A stretch of DNA of 64,000 nt. Source: Palaemon carinicauda (taxonomy: Eukaryota; Arthropoda; Malacostraca; Decapoda; Palaemonidae). Below are positions 31,071 through 47,182 of the stretch, piece after piece; position 1 is the first letter of the stretch; every line of letters begins with the position of its first letter. The position numbers were made by a program, and so were the translations under genes. Under the pieces are notes generated by a model that worked only from the letters and a program-made list of their open reading frames with translations, did no database searches and was not told the DNA's origin. The DNA lies in assembly GCF_036898095.1 (NCBI RefSeq), contig NC_090746.1, positions 57,233,151 to 57,297,150 of the forward strand. The letters run 5' to 3'.

Positions 31071-31439
31071 TATTTGTTAATCACAAATGTAGTTGCATAA
31101 TAATTTAGGTTATAGAGAGTTCACTCTACTGATACCAAACCCACTTATTGCTGTTAACCTATTAAAAAGATATTTGACACCTTGGGTTTTTTTTTTTTTT
31201 TTCCATCACTAAAAACTACATGTGAATCTTGAAATTAGAGATGCCTGGGGCCAGCCTTTAGTCCCAGCAAATTTAGAGGAACTGAAGTAATCTTCTGTAA
31301 TGGAAATGGATTTAGTGGAACAGATATTGAAGGTCGGCTTAAAGTTTTCCAATTTCATTTAATGTATTGTTATCAATTTTTGTGTTGAATGTTACAGTAT
31401 TAGGTTGGTATCTACATTATATTATATAATTGTTTGCAG
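31071..31439 (+). other. XPO4 last intron, 3' part
   Basis: AT-rich sequence ending in the acceptor ATAATTGTTTGCAG at 31439. No gene. Confidence 0.6.
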
Positions 31440-31634
31440 GTTGAGTATCAGGAATTGGTGCAGGCATTGCTTCAAAGTCAGGCAGATCAGACAATAGGGC
31501 AACGGTTAGCAGAGTCATTTACGCAGCTGACTACCAATGTTGAATTATCTGCTGATCGAATCAATCGCATCAAGTTCAGAGATAATTTTGAAAAGTTTAT
31601 TGCAAATGTCAGAGGGTTCTTACTAGTGAAGTAA
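31440..31634 (+). CDS. XPO4: Exportin-4, last coding exon with stop
   Basis: 195 bp: 64 codons plus TAA at 31632-31634. It encodes VEYQELVQALLQSQADQ, TIGQRLAESFTQLT and FEKFIANVRGFLLVK. The vertebrate C-terminus, as recalled, is AEYSELVETLLSSQQDP...FMANVGGLLCVK, so this is a confident full-length C-terminus. The acceptor is TTGTTTGCAG. The protein end is conserved to the last residues, which argues that the gene is functional despite its transposon-filled introns. Confidence 0.96.
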   Translation, partial: VEYQELVQALLQSQADQTIGQRLAESFTQLTTNVELSADRINRIKFRDNFEKFIANVRGFLLVK

Positions 31635-32060
31635 TGCAAATACTGAATGCACTGCACATGAATCCCATTTTGTACATAATCTCACAACTTCATTGGTCAG
31701 TCATCAAAACCCATGACTTATTGTAAGTTTGTCATTTATTTTATTTATATGTATGAGATGTGAATCTCAATTTTAAGCATTTACATTCAGAGCTGTGAAG
31801 GTAGTTCAAGTAACCTTTTTCTCTTAGTGAACATGTAGTATATGTATATTTTTTTTATTTTGATAATGAATTCACACTTGGTTTTCATGCAGGTCATGTT
31901 TCAAACGTGTTACATTTAATTCTTATGGTAGCTAGAATATGAGCCTTACTGTATTTAATTTAAGATTGTTTGTGGTGTTGAGAAGAATCTGAGTAGATTA
32001 GCTTGTAACTCCTTCATAAAACTAAGTCTTTCGAGGAATAAACTAGAAATATGAAAATAT
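31635..32060 (+). other. XPO4: XPO4 3' untranslated region, proximal part
   Basis: Sequence after the stop is AT-rich with no ORF. The first canonical AATAAA is at 32037-32042, so a transcript end near 32055-32065 is plausible. Longer 3' UTR forms cannot be excluded, because the following kilobases look like unannotated AT-rich DNA with further poly-A-like signals (for example AATAAA near 41813). Confidence 0.5.
32037..32042 (+). terminator. Candidate polyadenylation signal AATAAA
   Basis: First AATAAA after the XPO4 stop codon, about 400 bp downstream. No cleavage evidence is available from sequence alone. Confidence 0.4.
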
Positions 32061-35000
32061 TTTGCTTAGATATCTACAAACGTTTCAGAAACATTCAACC
32101 TACTTTAAGAACTAAGCTCATTCTTTTTTGTCAAAATCATATGTATTACAAATATTTTTCTTGCATGGGGATTGATAGGTATTTACATTTTAATTTAATT
32201 TTTTTTTGGCTGTTCTTGATATCAATAAGTTTTCTCGTTAATCCCTTGATTTTAAGTTATGTGATCGTGAGTGCTGAAGTTGATAATTTTCATAGTTATG
32301 CTACTTTCAGGTGCAGTTAACACAGAAATACTGCATACTGTACCCTAATGTAGGTTCATTAATTCTCTAGATAAAAGGTTTTGCTTTTATTCTAATCTTA
32401 TTCTTAGCAAAGGTGGTAGGTAGGAGTAATATTTGAATAAATTTGGTAAAGTCAGTCAATAAGAAAAGTACAAGAATGCATTTGGTGTATTTTGTAAGTT
32501 TTTTGCTGCTAGGTATGACACTAGAATGCAACAAGTAACATATTTTTAAGTACAATCCATTATTTTCATTTCTGCTTTTTACCTTGAGTTAGTTGAAACA
32601 AGTGTCCATTTTATATTAAATGTTGGTACTAGATGAATACATTTGATCACTCTCATAGAAATATTCTTACATGATTGGCACTTGAATGTTCTTTGGAACA
32701 TCCATCAGTGAATGTGCTGTGTGTGTTTGTGTGAGATATTTCTTAGACTGGATTATGTTATATCTCATGTTGTAATATTTTTCATATTATAGGATATCCA
32801 ATCAATGTCTTTGTTTTGTTTTTGAAAAAAATTTGAAAAGATTTGTTCTGAAATTGATTTATTATTGGAGCTAATTTTTTTGCATATATTTTAAACCAAT
32901 AGTACTAATTTGCAAGAGGTAAATATTCTTTCAGGAATCATTACACCTTTAATTAGTTTGAATCTTAAAAAAACAAAAGATTTTATAATCTGAGCTTTCA
33001 ATATTCCAGATTTTAGGGTCATTATTTTGGGGAGCTGACAAATTTTTAATCCTTTACAACAAATACTTTCTAAAAAGGATGGATTGAACTAGCATTATAG
33101 TAGTAATGGTTTGAATACAGTAGTTTGGACGCATATTAATGTTAACAGTACCTCATGATGTTTGTATAAAAGAAAAATTTTCATTCAAAGGATGCATTTC
33201 TGTGTCCAAGCTGTAAAGAACCTGTCTTTGCTTAATGCCTGTGCTTGGATAAAATTTGTTTGACTAATACTTATTCAGTGGGAAAGATAACTGATCATGA
33301 CACTGAAAAGCATAACTTTAGTTGCTTTATTGACATTAGTGGATCATATTCAAGTTTTGGTTTCTTTGAATATTTCAGTTTGTAAGTTGGGTATGTAAAA
33401 GACTGTGTACTAGCAAAACCAAAATCAAGAATAATGAAAATATTTAATGTTATAACCCAGTGCATATTGTCATTCAGATTTTTTACGGATCTTCTCTTCA
33501 CTACAACTGTTTGCATGTTATTAAAGGACAGCTGCTTTAATTTAGCATTTTAAGAAATTGTTATAGTACTGTACCAGTATTTTATTTACATGAATGTAGG
33601 GCTCATATATATAATAATTACTGTATTGCATACATGGCATTGTAAACAAATGAACTGGAGATCGGAAGCTGTTTAAGTGTTCATGTATGGAAGAGACCAT
33701 AGCTAAGTTCTGCGGAACATGGCCCCGAAGAGTTTAGAATTGATATCCGGGTGATCTTAGAATTTCCATTGTAATTCCCTAAAACCCTAACAATCTACCT
33801 TTAAGCTGTAATTTTTATGGGGTGTAACTAATTTTATTTTTAGTAAATTCATGAAGCTTACTACAGCATTTTACACAGTCAATTTGCCTTTAGACAAGTG
33901 TTATACCTTTGGATTATGCATTATCAAGTATAGAATGCAACTTTCCAATTTTTATTTGAAGCTATACTTTTCCAATTTTTATTTGAAGCTATACTAAGTT
34001 GAAAAATGCAATGTATGCCATAGTTTTTTGTCCTACGGTTAACAGTTGGGTAATTTTTTTTTTCTATAATTAATCCCTCAAATTGATTATTTTAAGTTGA
34101 GTAACCCAAAGTAGTAGTTCCAATACCTGTTTACAGAGCCGTTGAAATGTCAGTGCATGATATAGGCCAGAAACAGGATACTTAAGTAGGACAAAATATA
34201 GAACAAAGTGAAGTCGTAACAAAAGGAAAAATAACTAACCATGTAGAATTAAGCAACAACAGTTTATAACAGACAAGTAAGGTAAAGGGAGACACTGACT
34301 AGGATCATGTTGTCGGATATATTTTTTATTAAATATTTGACACAAATGTTTCTAGATATGAGGGAAAATTTATCAGTGCCCTAACCCGCTTACTGAATGG
34401 GAATGTAAGCTTCTTTCTTAATTTGATTTTGTGTTTCAGTAATTTGCTCGCTATCATTGATTTTGGGACATTTTTTATTTTCTTAAATCTAAGGGGGCTC
34501 ACGTTGTATACTAATTAACAAAACCATTTATTACCTTATAAAAAATAGATTTCTTTACCCTTTATGATTATTAGCAACTCTTCCAAATGTGTTCACTTTA
34601 TTGCTTAGGTCTCCAAAAAGGGAAACTTACCCAGGTTCGGTTGCATCAAGCATACAGTTTAGTGGTTGGTAGTATCATTCGTTGCCTGCAGTTCAAATTG
34701 ATTAGGTCCTTAGAAGTGTATAACCCTTTGTTATGGATTGACCTATCCTGATGAAAAGCCATGTCAATTTGTTGTTGAAATAGCACATGTGCTTCGTCCA
34801 GGGTATAGACCCAAGTTGAAATGAGCTTATACTATAGTATTTTTTTCTATATTTAGTTGAATATATAAGTGAAGTTTAGCACATTAACTTTAATTAAAGG
34901 GAAAAGGCATTTTGAGTATTTTAAGTGTTGGCAAAGAATTCACCAACTACCTACATGTCTAGTAGTTTATTTTAATTTTTATGTTTTGTTTGTTTCAAGG

Positions 35001-35457
35001 TATTAGTTTTCCTACCTTTGAATTGCAAAATATGTTACATTTCTTTTGAACTAATTCACTGCTGTTCATTAAATCTGCAAGTTCGTGCCGAACTTGAATT
35101 CCGCCATTTAGCATCAATAGTAATAAAAGCTTTTGATATACATTTGCGTAACTTGTAAATATTTGATATTACATATCTTGTCTTTATATACAAGGTAATA
35201 AGTCTCTGTAGCGCATTACACAAAACCATAATAGCTGTATATATGTTAAATTATGTATCTACATCTCATTTTAGTCTTAACGACTTTCAATAATACTACG
35301 GCTACTACTACTTTAAAGCCACTATCATCTATTCATTCTTTACAAGTATATTTGCAATCTCTTGTTATTTAAGAGTTTGTTAGGCTTTATTGATGATATG
35401 AATTGGTTCTCTATACGTTTGATGTGTTCATTCAGATCCTTGCATTACAGTATGTGT
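32061..35457. other. AT-rich DNA, no gene seen
   Basis: No convincing ORF or transposon on either strand. A 27-bp direct duplication containing CAATTTTTATTTGAAGC lies at about 33944-33997. It may be extended 3' UTR of XPO4 or intergenic DNA. Confidence 0.55.
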
Positions 35458-39639
<4,182 letters not shown>

Positions 39640-40590
39640 AGGAGAACCTTGGTCAATTAGTGACAGAGTTTGGTAGGGTATGTAAAAGAAGGAAGTTGAG
39701 AGTTAATGCGGATAAAAGTAAGGTTATGAGATGTACGAGAAGGGGCTGGGTGCTAGGTTAAATGTCATGTTGAATGGAGTGTTACTTGGTGTCTGTTGTT
39801 GCTGCAAATGGTGGAGTGGAAGCAGATGTATGCCAGAGAGTGAATAAAGAATGTAGTTTTGGGAGCAGTGAAGGGAGTGGTAAAGAAAAGAGTTAAAAAT
39901 GAATGTAGAGAGTTCTGTATGAGAAAGTGATTGTACCAACTGTGATGTATGGATCCGAGTTGTTTGGAATGAAAGTGACGGAGAGACAGAAATTGAATGT
40001 GTTCAAGATGAAGTGTCTGAGGAGTATGGCTGGTGTATCTTAATTAGATAGGGTTAGGAATAAAGTAGTAAGAATGGGTGTAAGAAATTATTTAGCAGCT
40101 TGAGTGTATATAAATTTGTTGAGGTGGTTTGGCCATGGAGAGAGAATGGAAAGTGGCTGTCTGCTGAAGAAGGTTATGAATGCAAGAGTTGATGGGAAAA
40201 GTACAAAAGGAAGGCCAAGTTTTGGGTTGATGCATGAAGTGAAGTAACCTCTGGATGATATGAGGATAGATGTGAGAGAGGTAAGGGAGCATGCTAGAAG
40301 TAGGCATGAAGGGTGAGCGATTGTGACACACCTTCCGTAGGCCCTGCTGCTTCCTCTAGTCACCAGTGACTGCTGAGGTAGCAGCAGTAGGGGATTCACC
40401 ACATGAAACTTCATTTGTGGAAGATAATGGGGGAGGGTGAGCTGTGGCACCCTAGCAGTACCAACCAAACAGCTGAATCCCTCGTCAGGCTGGGAGGAGT
40501 GAAGAGATGAAAAGTCCCCTTTTGTTGTTCTTTTTTTTATGTTGGCTACCCCACAAAATTGGGGGAAGTGCCTTGGTAAATAAAACGATA
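39640..40590 (+). mobile_element. Non-LTR retrotransposon 3' fragment (RTE/Jockey-like)
   Basis: Broken frames match the fragment at 47183-48695 through the reverse-transcriptase thumb and C-terminal region: RKLRVNADKSKVMRCTR near 39690-39740 and LLRWFGHGERMESGCLL-like sequence near 40120. Both share the 3' UTR, with CCCTGCTGCTTCCTCT at about 40340 and ACAAAATTGGGGGAAGTGCC at about 40553-40572. It is 5'-truncated, as is usual for LINEs, and has several frameshifts. Confidence 0.7.
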
Positions 40591-42845
40591 GATAGAAGCA
40601 CTGTAAAGGAGTTTATGCTGAAATGTTCATGCTTCACAGCCATTCAACATTATGAGAAGTATTGTTCTGAAAAGATTTCTTGTGCTTTCTTTGCAGTCTC
40701 AAAGCTTTGAAATAATTATAGGGAACAGAAAATACATTTATAAAGAAAAACCCGCATGTTTTCTGAGGAAATTTGGAAACTTTTTGCAAGTATTGATTAA
40801 TACCTGCACATTGATAATGTAGTCTTGATTAAGGTTAGTATGTCTGTAGTCCAGCCATTCTGTAGGAAAATAGTTATTTTCAGATTTTTTAAGATTTCTA
40901 AGCCTGAATCAGAAGGTACTAGGTAGTGAATAGCATATACTTCTCACATTGCCTAAATGTACAAATTAAGGTGTTTACCTTGTCGATAAAGCTTTGCTTA
41001 CTTGTATTGCTGAGCCAAAGAAATGAGGCAATAGTCATCTTTGAGGTTCCACTAATATTTCAGTTTATATTGCTTTTAGTGTACAGTATTGTGAAGTTCA
41101 CTTAAAAAGTTTAAATAGAAAGTTATATTTTCACTGTTAAACTTATCAATTCATTAAATCAGGTTGTGAATTTTGAAATGAAGTCGTTTCTTCAGGGATT
41201 ACTATTGCCTGAGTTTTTCCATTCATTCCTGTGCTATTGATGTCATAGAAATATTTCTGTACGTTCATCCCAAAATGCAGTAAATAGTAATGTGATGCAT
41301 ATCTTGTGCACTCAACAAACTTGCTTGGCTATTATGTATTACATGTTTTTTTTTTTTTTTTTCACTATGACCTCAAGTTCTAGTATATATATATATATAT
41401 TTTTTATGTCAAGATACAAAGACAAAAATGGTTGGAGTCAGTGACTGTCTCTTGTAAGTATATGAGCTTTATCCATTTAATTGTGTATATCTGAATTTAG
41501 GCATAACAGTTTGTCAGTGTACAGGAGTTTGTGATTTTGATATAATGACATATACAGTCCAGTTTTGTAAAACACTAGTACAGTAATTATCTACTTTTCT
41601 GAAATGGAATGTTTGTGATTTAAGTGGTAATAATTAAGATTAGTATCATTTTTTTTTCTGTTGTGTAGATTAAATGCTTTAATTGCTGTGCTCTTTACTC
41701 AGATATGAATGAGTTCCAAACTATCTATGTAAATTTGTTTACTTGCCTGAGAGCAATGGTTGCCCATGTGTAACCAGGGGCTGTGATTTAACTGCTATTA
41801 AAGCAATATTGTGAATAAACTTGGCAATGTTGTGATTCACATTTGATTATTTTTATTTTACTTTTTTTTTCAATTTTTCCTTACTAAGGTGTGAAATGTA
41901 TATGACATTTCCATTTCTTTATACTGTTCTCTTTCCAATAAATGAATAAACAGAAATGTAATTTTGAGCATAATTAGGTTGTACCTAAATTGATAAACAA
42001 ATCCAGAATCATATAAAACCCATTTGTTGTCATCTTGCTGTATTTTGATTTAACTCAACACATTCAAGAAAAATTGAATGCAATCTTTGCAACTCTGCAA
42101 AACTTTTCTGATGTAAAGTTGATTTTGAGTTTACTGTACTTTTATATTTTATTTTTAGAAGTAGAAACATTGCTTGCTTATCATTAGAAAGTACAATATG
42201 TTTCCTTTAATCTTGCATAACATTGACTTGTTGAAAATATGTTATTAGAAATTCAGTAACTTATCTTGAATTTATTTCATAAATCAATGGGTCTTAAGTA
42301 AAGTACTGTACTGTATACATTAAATGTACTTCTGTGAATCTCCCCTGATGTTCGTATTGTTTCTTTTCTAGAGGCTTGATTTGTCGACATATACCCCTAA
42401 AATTTATAAAAAAAAAAAAAAAAAAAATACGAATTACTAGTTAAGTACTTGAGACTAGCAGTGAAAGGTACTTTTGTTATTCCAGTTTCTTTGTTGCCAT
42501 TAATATAACTCGTCCTATTCATGACGAGTTATAAGTAGTTTTTCTGGGGTTACTAGTACAGCTCCTAAATTTAAGAGTTGCTCATCTTCCTCGAGTTGAG
42601 GTTCAAGTTGATGGGGTTTCACTCCATGAGCTTAAGTTTATCATTTTTTAATTGGCTTGTGCAAGTTGACCATTTCCTTATTGGCGGTACCATTAGGCAT
42701 TTCCTTATAGAAGTGTACCAAGTTTGAAAGGAACCTTTACCAAATCAGTTCATTTTTTTTATCTCCCTTCCGTCTTGGCATTCTTTCATAAAACCAAACT
42801 CCCATTGGAGGTTAGGTGCACATGGATTTTATCCTACTTTACCTC
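40591..42845. other. AT-rich DNA, no gene seen
   Basis: Contains T-runs (41346-41360), a short TA run (41385-41400), an A-run at 42408-42427 and a perfect 10-bp hairpin at 42505-42532. No coding evidence. Confidence 0.5.
42505..42532. other. Perfect 10-bp inverted repeat
   Basis: ATAACTCGTC and GACGAGTTAT flank an 8-base loop (CTATTCAT). No T-run or gene context indicates a function. Confidence 0.6.
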
Positions 42846-43013
42846 AGTTCCCGTTTATTTTCAGTTCCATCTTGCTGTCCACCAAAAAGTTTCCGTTTAT
42901 TTTCAGTTCCATCTTGCTGTCCACCAAAAAGTTTCCGTTTATTTTCAGTTCCATCTTGCTGTCCACCAAAAAGTTTCCGTTTATTTTCAGTTCCATCTTG
43001 CTGTCCACCAAAA
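42846..43013. repeat. Minisatellite, four copies of a 42-bp unit
   Basis: The unit, containing TTTCAGTTCCATCTTGCTGT and CCACCAAAAAG, is repeated four times almost without change. Because 42 is a multiple of three, all three + frames and one minus frame stay open across it. These frames are repeat artefacts. Confidence 0.92.
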
Positions 43014-44512
43014 TCTTTTTTCCAGGATTCTTCCATGTTACACCTGGGTGCTACAGTGCCAAGAACTTGGTCATGTAACCCAATCCGAAATACTTACAAA
43101 GATTGTTGATACTGTCAAAAGTAATGCCAGCAGTAATACCAAGAAATTTGTGTCTGGGCAGGTTTGTTGAAATTTGAGGAAATTTTATGAAAATGTTTTT
43201 CATATTTAAATGGCTAATGTTTCTTCACCTGACTGCTAATGTTTCTTCACCTGACTAAATGCAATGTAGATATTTTCCCAATTACAGTATTGTATATTGA
43301 AAAATTTTAGGGTTTTCACTCAGCCTGTGTTAACTTCTTTTTCACTACATCAGTCATTTCTTCTAACCCTTTGTAATTTATGGTGATATGCTGTGATGAA
43401 AATCAAGCTAAAACTTGAAAGGTACCTTTCACTTTCAATTCGTTAAATCAAAATTACTCTTTACCTTCCTTTTTAGGAACTTGGAGGAAAATGTGGTGCA
43501 CTATTTTAAGATACCAGTAATTACTCTTTGTTTATTTAAAACCAATAATTAAATTGTACTTTATTATACTGGTTCTCTTAATATATGTATGTAGGAAGTG
43601 AGAATTCAATGTAATATGAAAGTTTATTATAGTATATATATTACTACCGAAATATACATATATCTTTATCACAATGTACATACAGTATCCATCACAGGAG
43701 ATATGAAAGGTGCAGATTGGTAGTTACGAATATCATACTCTGACTTGACAATATAATGGTTGTCTTACAACTACTAAACAGATTGCACCAGCCATATGAA
43801 AAAAAAAGGCTTCCTAAACTCATAATTTTGTATTCATATAAAAAATCATAAGCATGTTTGCTATTCATTTATGTTAATTATACATTCTTGGTCTGTATAC
43901 TGATAACAGTACTGAAATTAGCTGTTGATCAATTTAATATTGATCTGTTTGACATTAGTTTTTTTGGATTTTCACATTTTTTTACAAAAGCAATTTAAGG
44001 GAAAGGCACTTAACAATTTATTAAATTTTTATAGGTAATCTCTCAAGCATTCTACTTACACTGCTTATAAGCTAGCTTAGCCAAGAGCACTACTTCATCT
44101 ACACTAAAGTAGGCTTTGCTATATATTATGGTAAAGAAACTAAATAAGTCACAAAACCTTTAAAAACAAATTACAGTTTGATGTAAATAAATTTTATAAA
44201 AGCATAACAGGAAAATGAAAGAAAATCACTAGTTCTCATTTTCCCAGTTACATATAGTAACTACAAAAATGAATTTTAATCTAGCAATCTGAGTAGAATT
44301 CTTTAAGGATATTAAACTTTGAAACTGTACCTTTACTCTGTGGTTTTGTGCTAACTTGATGAGATAAGCAATGCAACTCTGTCCCATACTCAATTTACAG
44401 TAATATAAATGTTACAAACAGTTGGCATTTATCAATCACTACACTGCAGACAAAATATAACTTGTTATACATATAAAGAAACAGCTGTTTCTCTATTAAA
44501 CTACTTTACCAA
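43014..44512. other. AT-rich DNA, no gene seen
   Basis: A 23-bp tandem duplication containing CTAATGTTTCTTCACCTGAC lies at about 43213-43258. No coding evidence. Confidence 0.5.
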
Positions 44513-44785
44513 TCAAAATGCTCTATTCCATTTGAGAGCTTGAATGATATCCATGTAATGGACTCTTGACAGGAACGTTGATACTAGTTCATACTCTAAT
44601 TGTCCTCCTTGCCTATCATTACCTCTCTTCATTTGAGCAGTTTTCTTCAATCCCACTTGCTGAGGAGTTGAAAGACGAGCTTCACAAAGAACCTTTGTGG
44701 CAAGACACAGAAGCCACTGCATTATCTGGCAAGTGTAATCAATTAATGTGTAGAAATCTCGTGACAAAATAGTTGTTATACATTG
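44513..44785 (-). CDS. Unknown minus-strand open frame, possible terminal exon
   Basis: The minus-strand frame ending at 44513 encodes about 90 residues with LIDYTCQIMQWLLCLATKVL and LEYELVSTFLSRVHYMDIIQ, ending ALKWNRAF. Its composition looks protein-like (amphipathic, balanced charge) compared with the AT-rich surroundings. A minus-strand acceptor-like AG lies before the frame (TTAAAGATTAG) and another inside it (ACACTTGCCAG). I do not recognise the family. It could be the last exon of a minus-strand gene or a repeat remnant. Low confidence. Confidence 0.25.
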   Translation of the reverse strand, partial: QCITTILSRDFYTLIDYTCQIMQWLLCLATKVLCEARLSTPQQVGLKKTAQMKRGNDRQGGQLEYELVSTFLSRVHYMDIIQALKWNRAF

Positions 44786-47182
44786 TGCTAATCTTTAATT
44801 TCTTTAGTATTTTAACAATTGATCATTTTGCTATTTTAGGTTTCTTATGCATATTATATACTATTTTTTATTTCAGTACAAACAAATTGATTATTAGATG
44901 CCTTCCTTTATGGATATAACAGTTTCACTCCAAGTATGACAGAAATCCATTTTTCCTGAGTACAAGTTTAAAGAAGCTTTCGGGAAACTGCAGCAACCAC
45001 TCTGTAGGTGGTCACTTTCGTACACGAGTGCATACGTATAAACTGACCTTGCCACGTGAATGTACACCACAACTCCTCTTAATCGAACCTATTCCTTCTG
45101 TAATAAGAAACCAGCAATACTAGTGAATTTCAAACGCATGGTTAGTGAATCAGCGGTTCCTGACAAGCTACTCTTGTGAATTACTCCATCTTACTAACAT
45201 TGAAGAAAATCTCAACCAAGAATGTAGCAGACAAGTTCAACAAGAGAAAGTGAACCTAACTTCTCTTCCACCTTTTCTTCCTTGACAGCATAGGAAGCCT
45301 GGGGGAATCTGACAGTACTCCCCACCCAAAGATAATTTTCTTTAGAAGTCATTCGGTACGTGTGACCCAGTGCCTCGGCCAAAGCATAGGGAATCAGAAT
45401 TAGATTATTATGTAATGGTAAAGTGTTTACCCCTCCCACCCTGTAAGCAATTGAAGATGCAGAGCTCATCCCATGTCCAATTGACATCGGGTCATCAAAT
45501 TCCCCTTCCCCGGAACATGGATCAAATGGCAGTCAGGCGTCCACATTGACCCTTTAGGAGAGAAACCTCAGTTCCACTTCCAACTTGCTGTTAAGGATTT
45601 GGTACATCCTTTGTTCTGTTTAGTAGTCAGGATTTATTTCATGATGTCCTATTCCACCCAGAGTGAAGGAATCTCAAAGGTTCTGATGAGCCTGACAGCT
45701 TGCGATTTTCCAACATACAAGATTAAACCAGTTCTGTCTTGGGGCCATACATTAGCTTTCATAGACTAATGAAACTAATCCCTAATGAATCTATGCTCTA
45801 AGACAGTTTTGGTTTCCACAAAGGACTAAGAGACGAAGGGCTCCAGGACCCTAGAACCAAAAATTTGAGGGACAGGTACTTCTGGTTATACCCAGTTACT
45901 TCTGGTTATTGAACTCTTACAATGAGTATGTGCTAGAGAAGTCAACTAATGTAATATTGCCTTACTTGACTTCAATCTCAGAGGATACCGATCCTTCATG
46001 GGCAAAACCTTGCTGTGGAAGGGTCCAGCGCACATGGTTTAACATTGTTAACTTTCTGGAAAATTGGCGAGAGAATTTATTTCAGTTTAGCCTATCTGGT
46101 GAGATTTTCCGCACACGTCAGCAGAAATACTGTATCCCATCTTACAATGAGTGATCTCTATAGGCATACCCCTCAGTTTGTATATATACTTGAAGAGAAA
46201 CTTTACTGGCAGGGCAGAAAAATTTATGCTTCTGATTCCATGGCAAGGGTAAACAGGAATTTATACTTTTCAGGTTTATCATGGTTTAACAAATGGTACT
46301 TCATCCTCACTAACTTCAAGACCACTAAATTATCTTCTTGAGTATGACATAACATCGTTTAGTTCATGGGGCTTGATAAATCTGTTGGATTCTTACCACA
46401 ACCAGTAAGAACCTTTGTCCTGATTTGCTGAGAGGTAGTTTTATTTTTCTCAAGTTATTGGAGTTCTGGCACGTTCCTTCAAAAATGAACGTGGCAGTGG
46501 AGCAACATAGCTATAGACATGGCTTTGATAGGGTATTGTTCTCTTCTAAGCTCCAACCTCTGCACCTCTTTCTCCCAAATGCTGCAACCCTCTCTATCAC
46601 CAATCCTTTTCAGGTTGTGAAACGGGAGGGATACCTGTAATGCCATTGGACAACATGGCAGTGGTGGTATGACAATCTTTGGGTAATAATTATCCTTAGC
46701 GTGGAATATTTACATCTCTTCAGGGTTCTTCAGTCACAATGCTCACTCAAATTCATTTTGACTCTTCCCACATGCACAAGAACCTCAATCCCTGGAAGAG
46801 GCTACTACAATGCAAGAGAAATACATGCGATCATGCTTGCAGTAATCAATAACCAGTGAAATTCTAGTATTATCTTTCAGGTGAAACAGAATAAAGACGA
46901 CATCAGCTCTTTTCACAAAAAGAATATGTCTGGCTAACGGCTCCATTTGTAAACCTTTTTCTTTGTTACGCCTTTCATCAGGCATGGAAGCTTCTAGCTT
47001 TTGCTCCCTCTTAAGGATACTTGGCTTACTTTCAAGTACCCTTCCATGAATCCTTTAGAAAGGTCTTTTACTTCTATCATTATATAGGGTGCATCAGTTC
47101 AGTAAATTGGATGTTGGATTAAGAACTACCCTTTAGATATTAACTTTGATTTTTAATGCTAGTAAGCCCCGCCCACCTGACA
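44786..47182. other. Decayed repeat-like region, unresolved
   Basis: The base composition is less AT-rich than the surroundings, with several short frames on both strands (45212-45487 minus; 45909-46341 plus; 46425-46640 plus). A + strand stretch near 46530-46720, including LFSSKLQPLHLFLP and, in another frame, LHLFRVLQSQ, vaguely resembles the DLFATxxN...YCSP...FPPF block of DIRS elements. It may be a very old DIRS copy. Nothing stronger can be supported. Confidence 0.3.

Noticed and set aside
42505..42532. 10-bp hairpin as a terminator or RNA element
   Set aside because: Isolated in AT-rich eukaryotic DNA with no neighbouring gene; could occur by chance.
42839..43109. Cys/Pro-repeat proteins at the 42-bp minisatellite
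   Set aside because: Several frames are open simply because the unit length is a multiple of three; no start or splice context.
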